A program made the position numbers and the translations under genes. The notes beneath the pieces are model-generated. The model saw nothing but the letters and a program-made list of their open reading frames with translations, did no database searches and had not been told where the DNA came from. From Caulobacter endophyticus (lineage in GTDB: Bacteria; Pseudomonadota; Alphaproteobacteria; Caulobacterales; Caulobacteraceae): a DNA stretch of 64,000 nt. Every line of letters starts with the position of its first letter. Positions within the stretch are counted from its first letter, which is position 1. The stretch lies in the NCBI RefSeq assembly GCF_003116815.1, contig NZ_QDKQ01000053.1:1-64000 (forward strand), written 5' to 3'. Of this stretch, positions 8,176 through 16,580 are shown in pieces.

Positions 8176-8220
8176 TTGACAAGGCCGACGCGTTGCGGCC
8201 TTTGTTGGAAGCGCTTCCAA
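8176..8220 (+). promoter_or_regulatory. Promoter (-35 TTGACA) and perfect LacI-type operator
   Basis: TTGACA at 8176-8181 is a consensus -35. A perfect 16-bp palindrome, TTGGAAGCGCTTCCAA, covers 8205-8220, where the -10/+1 region would be; the -10 itself is weak. This is the usual form of a LacI/GalR operator with the central CG step. The operator lies between the LacI gene and the TonB receptor gene and would block the latter when bound. Confidence 0.8.
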
Positions 8221-8306
8221 TTTGCGAAAGCGCGGCTTTTCAACGCCGAATCCGCAAGAGACGGGGCGAGGAAGGCCAGGGAAGAGACGCAGTAGGGGAG
8301 AGTACC

Positions 8307-11057
8307 TTGATCCATCACGCCCATTCGGCCGTCCGCGTTCGCGCCGGCGCCCAGCGCTTCAAGCAACTGGCCTACGCCTCGGCCGGGGCTCTTGCCTTGC
8401 TGGCCGGCGCCGCCCACGCCCAGGACGCCGCCCCGGCCCAAGACACCGCCGTCGAAGAGGTGGTGGTCACCGGCTATCGCCGCAGCCTGGAGCAGTCGGC
8501 CGAGATCAAGCGCCGCGAGGTCGGTGTGGTCGAAGCGGTGTCGGCCGAGGACATCGGCAAGCTGCCCGACGTGTCGATCGCCGAGTCCCTGGCGCGCCTG
8601 CCGGGCCTGACTGGCCAGCGCGTCAACGGCCGGGTGCAGGTGATCTCGATCCGCGGCCTGTCGCCCGACTTCTCGACCACGCTGCTGAACGGCCGCCAGC
8701 AGGTCAGCGCCGGCGACAACCGCGCCGCCGAGTTCGACCAGTATCCGTCCGAGCTGCTCAACAGCGTCGTCGTCTACAAGACCTCGAACGCCGCCCTGAT
8801 CGGCCAGGGCCTGTCGGGCACGGTCGACATGCGCACCGTCCGCCCGCTGGACCAGAAGGGCCGGGTGATGACGCTGAACGCCCGCCGCGAGATCAGCGAC
8901 CTCGACAAGGCCAATCCGGACGGTTCGAAGTCGGGTTACCGCTTCAGCGCCTCCTACATCGACCAGTTCGCCGACGGCACGATCGGCGTGGCGCTGGGCT
9001 ACGCCCACCTCGACAGCCCTACCCAGGTCCAGCAGTACAAGGCCTGGTACTGGGAGCAGCCGGCCCAGTTCACCGGCGCCAACGCCGGGGCCTACAGCCT
9101 GGGCGGCCAGGAAATCTTCGCGACCAACCGCGACCAGGTGCGCGACGGCTACATGGGCGTGCTGGAATGGCGGCCCAACGACAGGCTGCACTCGACGCTG
9201 GACCTGTTCTACTCCACCTTCGACCAGACGGAGATCCGCCGCGGCATGCAGTGGTTCTCCAGCCCCAGCACCCCCGACGCCACGGTGTTCCTGAACCCGG
9301 GCTTCACCAAGGTCGGCAATTCGATCATCAACACCTCGGGCACGGCGACCAACGTCACCCCGATCGTCCGCAACGACCTGAACACCCGCAAGGATGAGCA
9401 GTTCGCCCTGGGCTGGAACACCTCGTACGTCTCCGGTGCGACCACCTACACCGCCGACATCGGCTATTCGAAGGTCGAGCGCCGCGAGCAGATCCTCGAG
9501 ACCTACGCCGGCTACGGCCCGATCCGCACCTTCGACAACATCGGCTACGACCTGAACTTCAACGGCGTGGGCAAGTACACCACGGGCTTCGACTACGCCG
9601 ACGCCAGCCGCATGCAACTGGGCGATCCGGCCGCCTGGGGCGGCTGGGGCCACGACGGCGCCATCCGCTTCCCCGAGGTCGAGGACCGTATGTTCACCGG
9701 CGACTTCCGCATCGACCACGACGTTTCGGAGACCCGCCTGGGCGGCTTCCTCAGCAGCGTGCAGGCCGGAATCAACTACGCCGACCGCAAGAAGGACAAG
9801 ACGGTCTCCGACAACGACCTCTTCCTGAAGAACGGCCGCGCCCCGACCACGGTGGCCTCGCAGTACCTGATGACGCCGGCTTCGCTGTCGTTCGCGGGCA
9901 TCGATCAGGTTCTGGCCATCAACCTGCCCAAGGCCCTGCCGGTCTATTACGACATCGTGCCGATCGGGAACGCCGACGACTACAACAAGGACTGGAAGAT
10001 CCAGGAGCGCCTGACCACGGCCTACCTGATGGCCAAGATCGACACCCATGTAGGCGTGCTGCCGATCAAGGGCGACATCGGCCTGCAGTACATCTCCACC
10101 AAGCAGGAATCGACGGGCTACACCGTCAGCGGCGGCACGGCCCAGGCTCCCAGCCTGGTCACGGTCGAGGACACCTATGACGAGCTGCTGCCAAGCCTGA
10201 ACCTGACGGCCGAGCCGGTCGAGAACCTCTATGTGCGCTTCGGCGTGGCCAAGACCTCGGCCCGTCCGCGCCTGGACGACATGCGCGCCAGCATCACCGC
10301 CGGCGTCGACGCCCTGACCTTCCGCTGGAGCGGCTCGGGCGGCAACCCGTACCTGAAGCCGTGGAAGGCGACCGCCTTCGACCTGTCGATCGAGAAGTAC
10401 TTCTCGCCGGGCGCCTACATCGCCGTCGCCGGCTACTACAAGGACCTGGAGACCTACATCTACAACAAGTCGGTCGACTACGACTTCTCCAACGTGCCCA
10501 ACACCGGCACGGTCACGCCGATCGGCAACATCGGCCTCCTGACCCGCCCGGAGAACGGGGAGGGCGGCAAGCTCTACGGCTACGAGATCTCGGGCGCGGT
10601 CGACTTCGGCCTGATCAGCCCGTGGCTGAAGGGCTTCGGCTTCGTCGGCAGCATGTCGCACACCAAGACCGACATCCAGCCGGACGGCCCGGGCTCCAGC
10701 AACGCGCTGCCCGGCCTGTCGGGCGACGTCTATAACGTCACCGGCTACTACGAGCGGGCGGGCTTCTCGGCCCGGATCAGCAAGCGCCACCGCTCGGCCT
10801 TCCGCGGCGAGGTGGTGCAGTTGTTCGCCTATCGCGGCTTCACCCAGGTGCTGGCCGACGAGCAGATCGACGCCCAGATCGGCTACGAGTTCCAGGACGG
10901 ACCGCTCAAGGGCCTGTCGGCCGTGCTGCAGGTCAACAACCTCGACAACAGTCCCTACCGCACCCGCACCGGCGTGCTCTCGGACGGCACGCTGCTGCCC
11001 GAGACCAACGACCAGTATGGCCGGCAGTACATCTTCGGTCTGAACTACAAGTTCTGA
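8307..11057 (+). CDS. TonB-dependent outer-membrane receptor (carbohydrate locus)
   Basis: 916 residues from TTG 8307, chosen because AGGGGAG (8294-8300) lies six bases upstream; the frame is open further upstream through the operator. A signal peptide ends near AGAAHAQ. The TonB box EEVVVTGYRRSLEQS is followed by the plug domain (IGKLPDVSIAESLARLPGLT, VQVISIRGLSPDFSTTLLNG) and a long beta-barrel that ends YIFGLNYKF, with the terminal aromatic residue typical of outer-membrane proteins. It lies between a LacI regulator and GH3/GH30 enzymes, so it most likely imports a glucan oligosaccharide or glucoside. There is no STN signalling domain, in contrast with the receptor at 16.6 kb. Confidence 0.93.
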   Translation: MIHHAHSAVRVRAGAQRFKQLAYASAGALALLAGAAHAQDAAPAQDTAVEEVVVTGYRRSLEQSAEIKRREVGVVEAVSAEDIGKLPDVSIAESLARLPGLTGQRVNGRVQVISIRGLSPDFSTTLLNGRQQVSAGDNRAAEFDQYPSELLNSVVVYKTSNAALIGQGLSGTVDMRTVRPLDQKGRVMTLNARREISDLDKANPDGSKSGYRFSASYIDQFADGTIGVALGYAHLDSPTQVQQYKAWYWEQPAQFTGANAGAYSLGGQEIFATNRDQVRDGYMGVLEWRPNDRLHSTLDLFYSTFDQTEIRRGMQWFSSPSTPDATVFLNPGFTKVGNSIINTSGTATNVTPIVRNDLNTRKDEQFALGWNTSYVSGATTYTADIGYSKVERREQILETYAGYGPIRTFDNIGYDLNFNGVGKYTTGFDYADASRMQLGDPAAWGGWGHDGAIRFPEVEDRMFTGDFRIDHDVSETRLGGFLSSVQAGINYADRKKDKTVSDNDLFLKNGRAPTTVASQYLMTPASLSFAGIDQVLAINLPKALPVYYDIVPIGNADDYNKDWKIQERLTTAYLMAKIDTHVGVLPIKGDIGLQYISTKQESTGYTVSGGTAQAPSLVTVEDTYDELLPSLNLTAEPVENLYVRFGVAKTSARPRLDDMRASITAGVDALTFRWSGSGGNPYLKPWKATAFDLSIEKYFSPGAYIAVAGYYKDLETYIYNKSVDYDFSNVPNTGTVTPIGNIGLLTRPENGEGGKLYGYEISGAVDFGLISPWLKGFGFVGSMSHTKTDIQPDGPGSSNALPGLSGDVYNVTGYYERAGFSARISKRHRSAFRGEVVQLFAYRGFTQVLADEQIDAQIGYEFQDGPLKGLSAVLQVNNLDNSPYRTRTGVLSDGTLLPETNDQYGRQYIFGLNYKF

Positions 11058-11065
11058 CCCCTGCT

Positions 11066-11108
11066 CGCGGAGGGCCGATCCCTTCCCCCGGCCCTCCGCG
11101 CTTTTTTC
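11066..11108 (+). terminator. Rho-independent terminator after the TonB receptor
   Basis: Arms GCGGAGGGCCG (11067-11077) and CGGCCCTCCGC (11089-11099) pair perfectly across an 11-base loop, can be extended by one CG pair, and are followed by CTTTTTT. It sits 9 bases after the receptor stop, so the GH3 gene may be expressed at a lower level or from its own promoter. Confidence 0.85.
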
Positions 11109-11194
11109 GTTTCGACGCGGCCCGCCTTCGCAAGAGGCGCGGGCCCCCTCGCGCCCGGTTGCGGCGTCCCCCCGATCCCGACACGGAGTAGCCC

Positions 11195-13480
11195 ATGACG
11201 ACCGCCGCCCAGCCTTCATCTGCCCTGCGGATCCTGCGCCGGACCTCCGCCGCCGCGGCGCTGCTGGCCCTGCTGCCGGCCGCGAGCCTGGCCCAGACCA
11301 TGCCCACCAAGGACAGCGCGCCGCTGGTCGCGCGCGCCAATGATCCGGTCTGGGCGCGCGCCGACGCGCTGGTGAAGCAGATGACCCTGGACGAGAAGAT
11401 CACGTACCTGCACGGCCTCTTCCCGCCCAACACCAAGCCCGCGCCGGCCGACATGATCCCCTCGGCCGGCTACGTGCCGGGCGTGCCACGCCTGAAGATC
11501 CCGACCCTGCGCGAGAGCGACGCCAGCCTCGGCGTCGCCAATCAGGTCGAGCAGCGCAAGGGCGACACCGCCACGGCCCTGCCGTCGGGCCTGGCGCTGG
11601 CCGCGACTTTCGAGCCGCAGCTGGCCTATGAGTCCGGCGCGATGATCGGCGCCGAAGCCCGCGCCAAGACCTTCAACGTGCTGCTGGCCGGCGGCGTCAA
11701 CCTGACCCGCGATCCCTGGGCGGGCCGTAACTTCGAATATCTCGGCGAGGATCCGTTGCTGGCCGGCGAGATGGCCGGGGCGTCGATCCGCGGCGTGCAG
11801 AGCAACCACATCGTCTCGACCATCAAGCACTTCGCCATCAACGCGCAGGAGACCGGCCGCCACGTGATGGACGCCCGCATCGGCGAGGCCGACCTGCGGG
11901 AAAGCGACCTCCTGGCCTTCCAGATCGCCATCGAGAAGGGGCAGCCCGCCTCGGTGATGTGCGCCTACAACAAGGTGGGCGGCGACTGGGCCTGCGAGAA
12001 CGACTTCCTGCTCAACAAGGTGCTCAAGCGCGACTGGAACTATCCGGGCTGGGTGATGTCGGACTGGGGCGCGGTGCACAGCACCACCAAGGCCGCCCTG
12101 GCGGGCCTGGACCAGCAGTCGGGCCAGGAGCTGGACAAGCAGATCTACTTCGGCGACGACCTGAAGGCCGCGGTGGCCAAGGGCGAGGTCAGCCAGGCGC
12201 GGGTCGACGACATGGTCCGTCGCATCCTTTACGGCGTCATCGCCACCGGCCTGATCGACAACCCGACCCCGGCCAGCGCCCAGCCGATCGACTACGCCAA
12301 GAACGCCAAGGTCGCCCAGGCCCTGGCCGAGCGCGGCGCGGTGCTATTGAAGAACGACCGAAACCTGCTTCCCTTGGCGAAGACGGCGAAGAAGATCGTG
12401 CTGGTCGGCGCCCATGCCGATGTCGGCGTGCTGTCGGGCGGCGGTTCGTCCCAGGTGCGCTCGGTCGGCGGCGCGCCGGTCGAGATCCCGCTGAATGGCG
12501 GCGAGGCGGCCTCGTTCGTCCGCGTCACCTGGCACGCCTCCTCGCCGCTGCAGGCGATCAAGGCGGCCTATCCAAACGCCGAGGTGACCTACATCGACGG
12601 CAAGGACCCCGCCGCTGCGGCGGCCGCCGTTAAGGGCGCCGACCTCGCCATCGTCTTCGCCTGGCACTGGCAGACCGAGGCGCAAGATGCGCCGTCGATC
12701 GCCTTGCCCGAGAACCAGGACGCGCTGATCGACGCCGTCGCGGGCGCGAACGAGAACTCCCTGGTGGTGCTCGAGACCGGCGGCCCGGTGCTGATGCCCT
12801 GGCTGGATAGCGTGGGCGGCGTGTTGCAGGCCTGGTACCCGGGCCAGCGCGGCGGCGAGGCCATCGCCGGCATTCTCAGCGGGGCGGTCAATCCGTCGGG
12901 CCGCCTGCCGATGACCTTCCCCAGGACCGAGGACCAGGCCCCGCGCGCCTCGGCCCCCGGCTATGCCGAACAGGCCGCCATCGACGACGCCCGCCGGGCC
13001 GGCAAGGAAGCCGGGCCGATCAAGGGCTTCGCGGTCGACTATCCGGAAGGCGCGGCCGTCGGTTATCGCTGGTTCGCCCAGCAGAAGCTGCAGCCGCTCT
13101 TTCCGTTCGGCTATGGCCTTTCGTACACGAGCTTCGGCTACAGGAACCTCAAGGTCGAGGACGGCGAGGGGCTGAAGGTCAGCTTCGACGTCATCAACAC
13201 CGGCAAGGTCGCCGGCGCCGATGCCCCGCAGCTCTACGTCACCGCGGGCAAGCGCAAGCCGATGGTTCGCCTGGCCGGCTTCCAGAAGGTCGACCTGCAG
13301 CCGGGCGAGACCAAGCGGGTCACCCTCAGCGTCGATCCGCGCGTGCTGGCCGACTATGACACCGCCAAGCCGGGCTGGACCCTGCCGGCCGGTTCTTATC
13401 CGCTCTATGTCGGCGCCCACGCGGGCGACCCGGCCCTGACCGGATCGGCCAAGCTGAAAGCCTGGAGCCGCAAGCCGTGA
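11195..13480 (+). CDS. Glycoside hydrolase family 3 beta-glucosidase, secreted
   Basis: 761 residues. An N-terminal signal peptide (ALLALLPAASLAQ) sends it to the periplasm. Residues about 45-350 form the GH3 N-terminal TIM-barrel, with the catalytic nucleophile Asp about residue 290 in GWVMSDWGAVHS. The C-terminal GH3 domain follows (RGAVLLKNDRNLLPL, then VVLETGGPVLMPW and GRLPMTFPRTEDQAP), and a fibronectin-III-like domain ends the protein. The family removes terminal beta-D-glucose from glucosides and short glucans. It overlaps the GH30 gene by one base, so the two are probably a coupled pair. Confidence 0.94.
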   Translation: MTTAAQPSSALRILRRTSAAAALLALLPAASLAQTMPTKDSAPLVARANDPVWARADALVKQMTLDEKITYLHGLFPPNTKPAPADMIPSAGYVPGVPRLKIPTLRESDASLGVANQVEQRKGDTATALPSGLALAATFEPQLAYESGAMIGAEARAKTFNVLLAGGVNLTRDPWAGRNFEYLGEDPLLAGEMAGASIRGVQSNHIVSTIKHFAINAQETGRHVMDARIGEADLRESDLLAFQIAIEKGQPASVMCAYNKVGGDWACENDFLLNKVLKRDWNYPGWVMSDWGAVHSTTKAALAGLDQQSGQELDKQIYFGDDLKAAVAKGEVSQARVDDMVRRILYGVIATGLIDNPTPASAQPIDYAKNAKVAQALAERGAVLLKNDRNLLPLAKTAKKIVLVGAHADVGVLSGGGSSQVRSVGGAPVEIPLNGGEAASFVRVTWHASSPLQAIKAAYPNAEVTYIDGKDPAAAAAAVKGADLAIVFAWHWQTEAQDAPSIALPENQDALIDAVAGANENSLVVLETGGPVLMPWLDSVGGVLQAWYPGQRGGEAIAGILSGAVNPSGRLPMTFPRTEDQAPRASAPGYAEQAAIDDARRAGKEAGPIKGFAVDYPEGAAVGYRWFAQQKLQPLFPFGYGLSYTSFGYRNLKVEDGEGLKVSFDVINTGKVAGADAPQLYVTAGKRKPMVRLAGFQKVDLQPGETKRVTLSVDPRVLADYDTAKPGWTLPAGSYPLYVGAHAGDPALTGSAKLKAWSRKP

Positions 13481-14898
13481 TGCGCATCGCCCTGATCTCG
13501 ACGGCGGCGGTCCTGGCCCTGGGAGGATGCGTCAGCGTCACCCCAGCGCCCGAACGCGTCGCTCGCGCCTGGGTGACCACCGGCGACAAGACCCAGTTGC
13601 TGGCCGAGCAGCCGCCGCTGGCCAGCCTGGCGGCGGGGCAGGGTGGCGACCTGCTGGTCGTGACCGTCGACACCGCCCAGCGCGACCAGTCGATCGTCGG
13701 CTTCGGGGCGTCGATCACCGACGCCTCGGCCTGGCTGATCCAGACCAGGATGTCGCCGGCCCAGCGCCAGGCTCTGCTGGCCGAGCTGTTCGGGCGCGGG
13801 AAGGGCGGTCTGGGCTTCAGCTTCACCCGCGTGACCATCGGCGCCTCGGACTTCTCGCTCGACCACTACAGCCTGGACGACGCGCCGGGCGGGGCGGCCG
13901 ATCCGGAGCTGGCGCATTTCTCGACCGCGCGGCCGGAGCAGTACGTTTTTCCGACCGTGCGGGCGGCGCTGAAGATCAATCCGGACCTGAAGGTCATGGC
14001 CTCGCCGTGGAGCGCGCCGGCCTGGATGAAGACCACCGGTTCGCTGGTGAAGGGCCAGCTGAAGCCCGACGCCTATCCGGTCTATGCCGAATTCTTCGCC
14101 AAGTACGTCAAGGCGGCCAAGGCCAAGGGCGTGCCGACCGACTATCTCAGCATCCAGAACGAGCCGGACTTCGAACCCGAGAACTATCCGGGCATGCGCT
14201 GGCCGGCCGCCGACCGGGCGCGGTTCTTCGGCGACAACCTGGGTCCGGTCTTCGCCCGAGAGCGGATCGCGACCAAGGTGCTCGACTGGGACCACAATTG
14301 GGACCAACCGCAGCAGCCGATGACCGTGCTGGCCGATCCCAAGGCGAGAGCGTTCGTCGCGGGCGTGGGCTGGCACTGCTATGCCGGCGACGTCGCCGCC
14401 CAGGACGAGGTGCGCAAGGCCCATCCCGACAAGGACGTGTTCTTCACCGAATGCTCGGGGGGGCAGTGGGCGGCCAGGTTCGACGAGAGCTTCCTCTGGA
14501 TGATGGACAAGCTGATCGTCGGCTCCACACGAGGCGGCGCCCGGGGCGTACTGATGTGGAACCTGGCTCTGGACGAAAAGTACGGCCCGCACGCCGGCGG
14601 CTGCGGCGACTGCCGGGGCGTGGTGACCATCGACCGGGCCACCGGAGCGGTCGAGCGTAACCAGGAATACTACGCCTTCGGCCACGCCAGTCGCTTCGTG
14701 CGGCCGGATGCGGTGCGCGTGGGCTCGCCGGCCGAGGTCGCGGGCCTGAAGACCGTCGCCTTCGTCAATCCCGACGGCGGCCGGGCCCTGATCGTGCTGA
14801 ACCAGACGGGCGAGGAGAAGGCCTTCGCCATCGTCGACGGCGCCCGGCGCCTGAAGGCGAAGCTTCCCGCGAAGTCGGCGGGGACGTTCACCTGGTGA
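13480..14898 (+). CDS. Glycoside hydrolase family 30 (glucosylceramidase/beta-1,6-glucanase-like) lipoprotein
   Basis: 472 residues from ATG 13480, which overlaps the GH3 stop in TGATG; an in-frame GTG three bases earlier is the alternative start. The signal ends in a lipobox (ALGGC), so it is likely anchored to a membrane. The GH30 catalytic pair is seen: acid/base Glu about 228 in SIQNEPDFEPENY and nucleophile Glu about 324 in FFTECSGGQW. IVGFGASITDASAW near the start is the typical first strand. A C-terminal beta domain follows. GH30 enzymes act on glucosylceramide, beta-1,6-glucan or xylan; next to GH3, a beta-glucan is the best guess. Confidence 0.92.
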   Translation: MRIALISTAAVLALGGCVSVTPAPERVARAWVTTGDKTQLLAEQPPLASLAAGQGGDLLVVTVDTAQRDQSIVGFGASITDASAWLIQTRMSPAQRQALLAELFGRGKGGLGFSFTRVTIGASDFSLDHYSLDDAPGGAADPELAHFSTARPEQYVFPTVRAALKINPDLKVMASPWSAPAWMKTTGSLVKGQLKPDAYPVYAEFFAKYVKAAKAKGVPTDYLSIQNEPDFEPENYPGMRWPAADRARFFGDNLGPVFARERIATKVLDWDHNWDQPQQPMTVLADPKARAFVAGVGWHCYAGDVAAQDEVRKAHPDKDVFFTECSGGQWAARFDESFLWMMDKLIVGSTRGGARGVLMWNLALDEKYGPHAGGCGDCRGVVTIDRATGAVERNQEYYAFGHASRFVRPDAVRVGSPAEVAGLKTVAFVNPDGGRALIVLNQTGEEKAFAIVDGARRLKAKLPAKSAGTFTW

Positions 14899-14936
14899 CC
14901 TGCCTTCATCCCATGACCTGAAGAGGGGCGGCGGAA

Positions 14937-14949
14937 GAACTGTCACGAA
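14937..14949 (+). promoter_or_regulatory. Possible ECF-sigma -35-like motif before the sigma gene
   Basis: GAACTGTCACGAA lies 80 bp before the sigma-factor start and resembles GAAACTTCACAAAATT at 16489-16504 before the receptor gene (shared GAA-n-TCAC-AA). Two occurrences are suggestive of a shared promoter element, not proof. Confidence 0.25.
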
Positions 14950-15028
14950 GCCGTGGTAGCCGCCGCCCCATGCTCCCGAAGGCCGCTTCTTCCGCGCCGG
15001 CGCGCCCAGACGCGCCCGATCCCGCGTC

Positions 15029-15535
15029 ATGACCGACCTGGCGTCCCTGCGCGCCCAGCGCGACGAGCTCTATCACTTCATCGTCCGCCGCACCCGTGAT
15101 CCGGCCGCGGCCGATGATCTGGTGCAGGAGACCTTCGCGCGCCTCTTGACCTACGAGAAGGCGCGCACCGTCGCCGACCGGGCGGCGCTCGGCTATCGCA
15201 TCGCCCTCAACCTCGTCCGCGACCATTTCCGCAGCCGCAAGCGGCGGCCGACGCAGATGCTGGACGAGGAAATCCCCTGCCAAGCCCCGGCGCCGGAGCA
15301 GATCCTCATGCATCGCCAGAAGGTCGAGGTGTTCGGCAAGGTGCTGGACGCCATGCCGCCGCTGCGCCGCGACGTCTTCATCCGCCGGCGCCTGCACGGC
15401 CAGTCGACGCGCGAGATCGCTGATGCCCTGGCGATGAACGAGGCCGCCGTCGAAAAGCACGTGGTGCGGGCGCTGGAACAGCTGCACCGCGAGATGAGCA
15501 AGGCCGAGCGCCGCGCCGCGGGAGGCCGCCTATGA
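15029..15535 (+). CDS. FecI-type ECF sigma factor
   Basis: 168 residues, typical for the group. Region 2 is visible as FIVRRTRDPAAADDLVQETFARLLTYE and region 4 as LPPLRRDVFIRRRLHGQSTREIADALAMNEAAVEKHVVRAL (shown in motifs: REIADAL, EAAVEKHVVRAL). It directs RNA polymerase to its own target promoters. It overlaps the FecR gene by 4 bp (ATGA) and is followed by an STN-domain TonB receptor, which is the classic cell-surface signalling arrangement. It is likely activated when the receptor binds its ligand. Confidence 0.93.
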   Translation: MTDLASLRAQRDELYHFIVRRTRDPAAADDLVQETFARLLTYEKARTVADRAALGYRIALNLVRDHFRSRKRRPTQMLDEEIPCQAPAPEQILMHRQKVEVFGKVLDAMPPLRRDVFIRRRLHGQSTREIADALAMNEAAVEKHVVRALEQLHREMSKAERRAAGGRL

Positions 15536-16470
15536 GCCGCGCCCGCCGCACAGCCGCCCTGTGGGCCGCCCGCCGCATGGACCCCGCCTTCCACGACGAA
15601 GCCGGATTCGAGGCCTGGAAGTCGGACGATCCGGCCAACGCCCAGGCCTTCGACCAGGTCTGGGGCGTCAACCAGGACTCGGCCCTGACCGAGGCCATGA
15701 GGCTCAGCGAGCAGCGCCGCGCCGCCGGGCGGCGTCGGGCGGGGCCGATCGCCGCCCTGGCCGGCGGGGTGTTGGCCTGCGGTCTGGCCGTGGCGCTGGC
15801 CTGGCCTCAATTGCAGCTGATGACCGTGACTCCGGTCGCCTTCGAGACGGCGCGCGGCGAGCATCGCGCGATCGCCCTGGCCGACGGCACCAAGGTCGTG
15901 CTCGACGGCGACACGCGGCTGGAGGTGCGCCTGGGCGTTGGCCGCCGCGAGGTGGCGCTGAGCAAGGGCGAGGCCTTCTTCGACGTCGCCCACGATGAAG
16001 CCCGGCCCTTCACGGTGAAGACCGCCGCCGGCTCGGCCCGCGTGCTGGGCACGGCCTTCGACCTTGAGGTCAGCGACGAGCGTGGACCCGAGCGGCTGGA
16101 GCTGTCGGTGCATCGCGGCCGGGTGCGCCTGGCGCCCGACGGACTGATCCGGCGCACGGCCGTCCTGACGCCCGGCCAGCGCGCCTTCGCCACCGAGGGG
16201 CGGTTGTCCAAGGTGCGGACATTCGATCCGTCCGCCGATGACTGGCGCTCGGGCTGGCTGGAGACCGATGGGGTCTCCCTGGGCCGTCTGGTCGAGCGGC
16301 TGAACCGCGCTTCGGACCGCCGTATCGTCATCGCCGATACTGAACTGGCCCGTCAGCGCGTGGCCGGCCGGTTCCGGATGGACGAGCCTGCGGCCCTGGT
16401 CCGCAACCTGGCTTTGGTCCACGGCTTCGAGGTGCGTGAGGGGCAGGGCGGCTTGGTGCTCAGCCGGTGA
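15532..16470 (+). CDS. FecR-family anti-sigma / sigma regulator
   Basis: 312 residues. The cytoplasmic N-terminal part (about 1-70) has the FecR N-terminal pattern (AALWAARRMDPAFHDE, FEAWKSDDPANAQAF). One membrane helix follows (IAALAGGVLACGLAVALAW), then the periplasmic FecR domain (RGEHRAIALADGTKVVLDGD; GEAFFDVAHDEARPFTVKT) and an STN-like C-terminal part (GRLVERLNRASDRRIVIADT). It would hold or activate the sigma factor and contact the STN domain of the receptor encoded downstream. Confidence 0.93.
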   Translation: MSRARRTAALWAARRMDPAFHDEAGFEAWKSDDPANAQAFDQVWGVNQDSALTEAMRLSEQRRAAGRRRAGPIAALAGGVLACGLAVALAWPQLQLMTVTPVAFETARGEHRAIALADGTKVVLDGDTRLEVRLGVGRREVALSKGEAFFDVAHDEARPFTVKTAAGSARVLGTAFDLEVSDERGPERLELSVHRGRVRLAPDGLIRRTAVLTPGQRAFATEGRLSKVRTFDPSADDWRSGWLETDGVSLGRLVERLNRASDRRIVIADTELARQRVAGRFRMDEPAALVRNLALVHGFEVREGQGGLVLSR

Positions 16471-16488
16471 GCTGCGTCAGGCGTCGCC

Positions 16489-16504
16489 GAAACTTCACAA
16501 AATT
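16489..16504 (+). promoter_or_regulatory. Possible ECF-sigma promoter element before the STN-domain receptor
   Basis: GAAACTTCACAAAATT lies 77-92 bp before the receptor start, in the 110-bp gap after fecR-like. It resembles the motif upstream of the sigma gene. If the local sigma factor recognises it, the receptor and phosphatase form its regulon. Confidence 0.3.
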
Positions 16505-16580
16505 CCCTGTCCTGAACCATGGGGCGGCGACGTCTTCCCCGCCGAAGCCGGCCTGACGCCGCGCATTCGGGGATAGTAAG

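Noticed and set aside
7113..11219. Very long open frame on the minus strand (1368 codons) opposite the LacI and TonB receptor genes
   Set aside because: It is an antisense shadow created by high GC3; its sequence is low complexity and has no domain, whereas the plus-strand genes have clear motifs.
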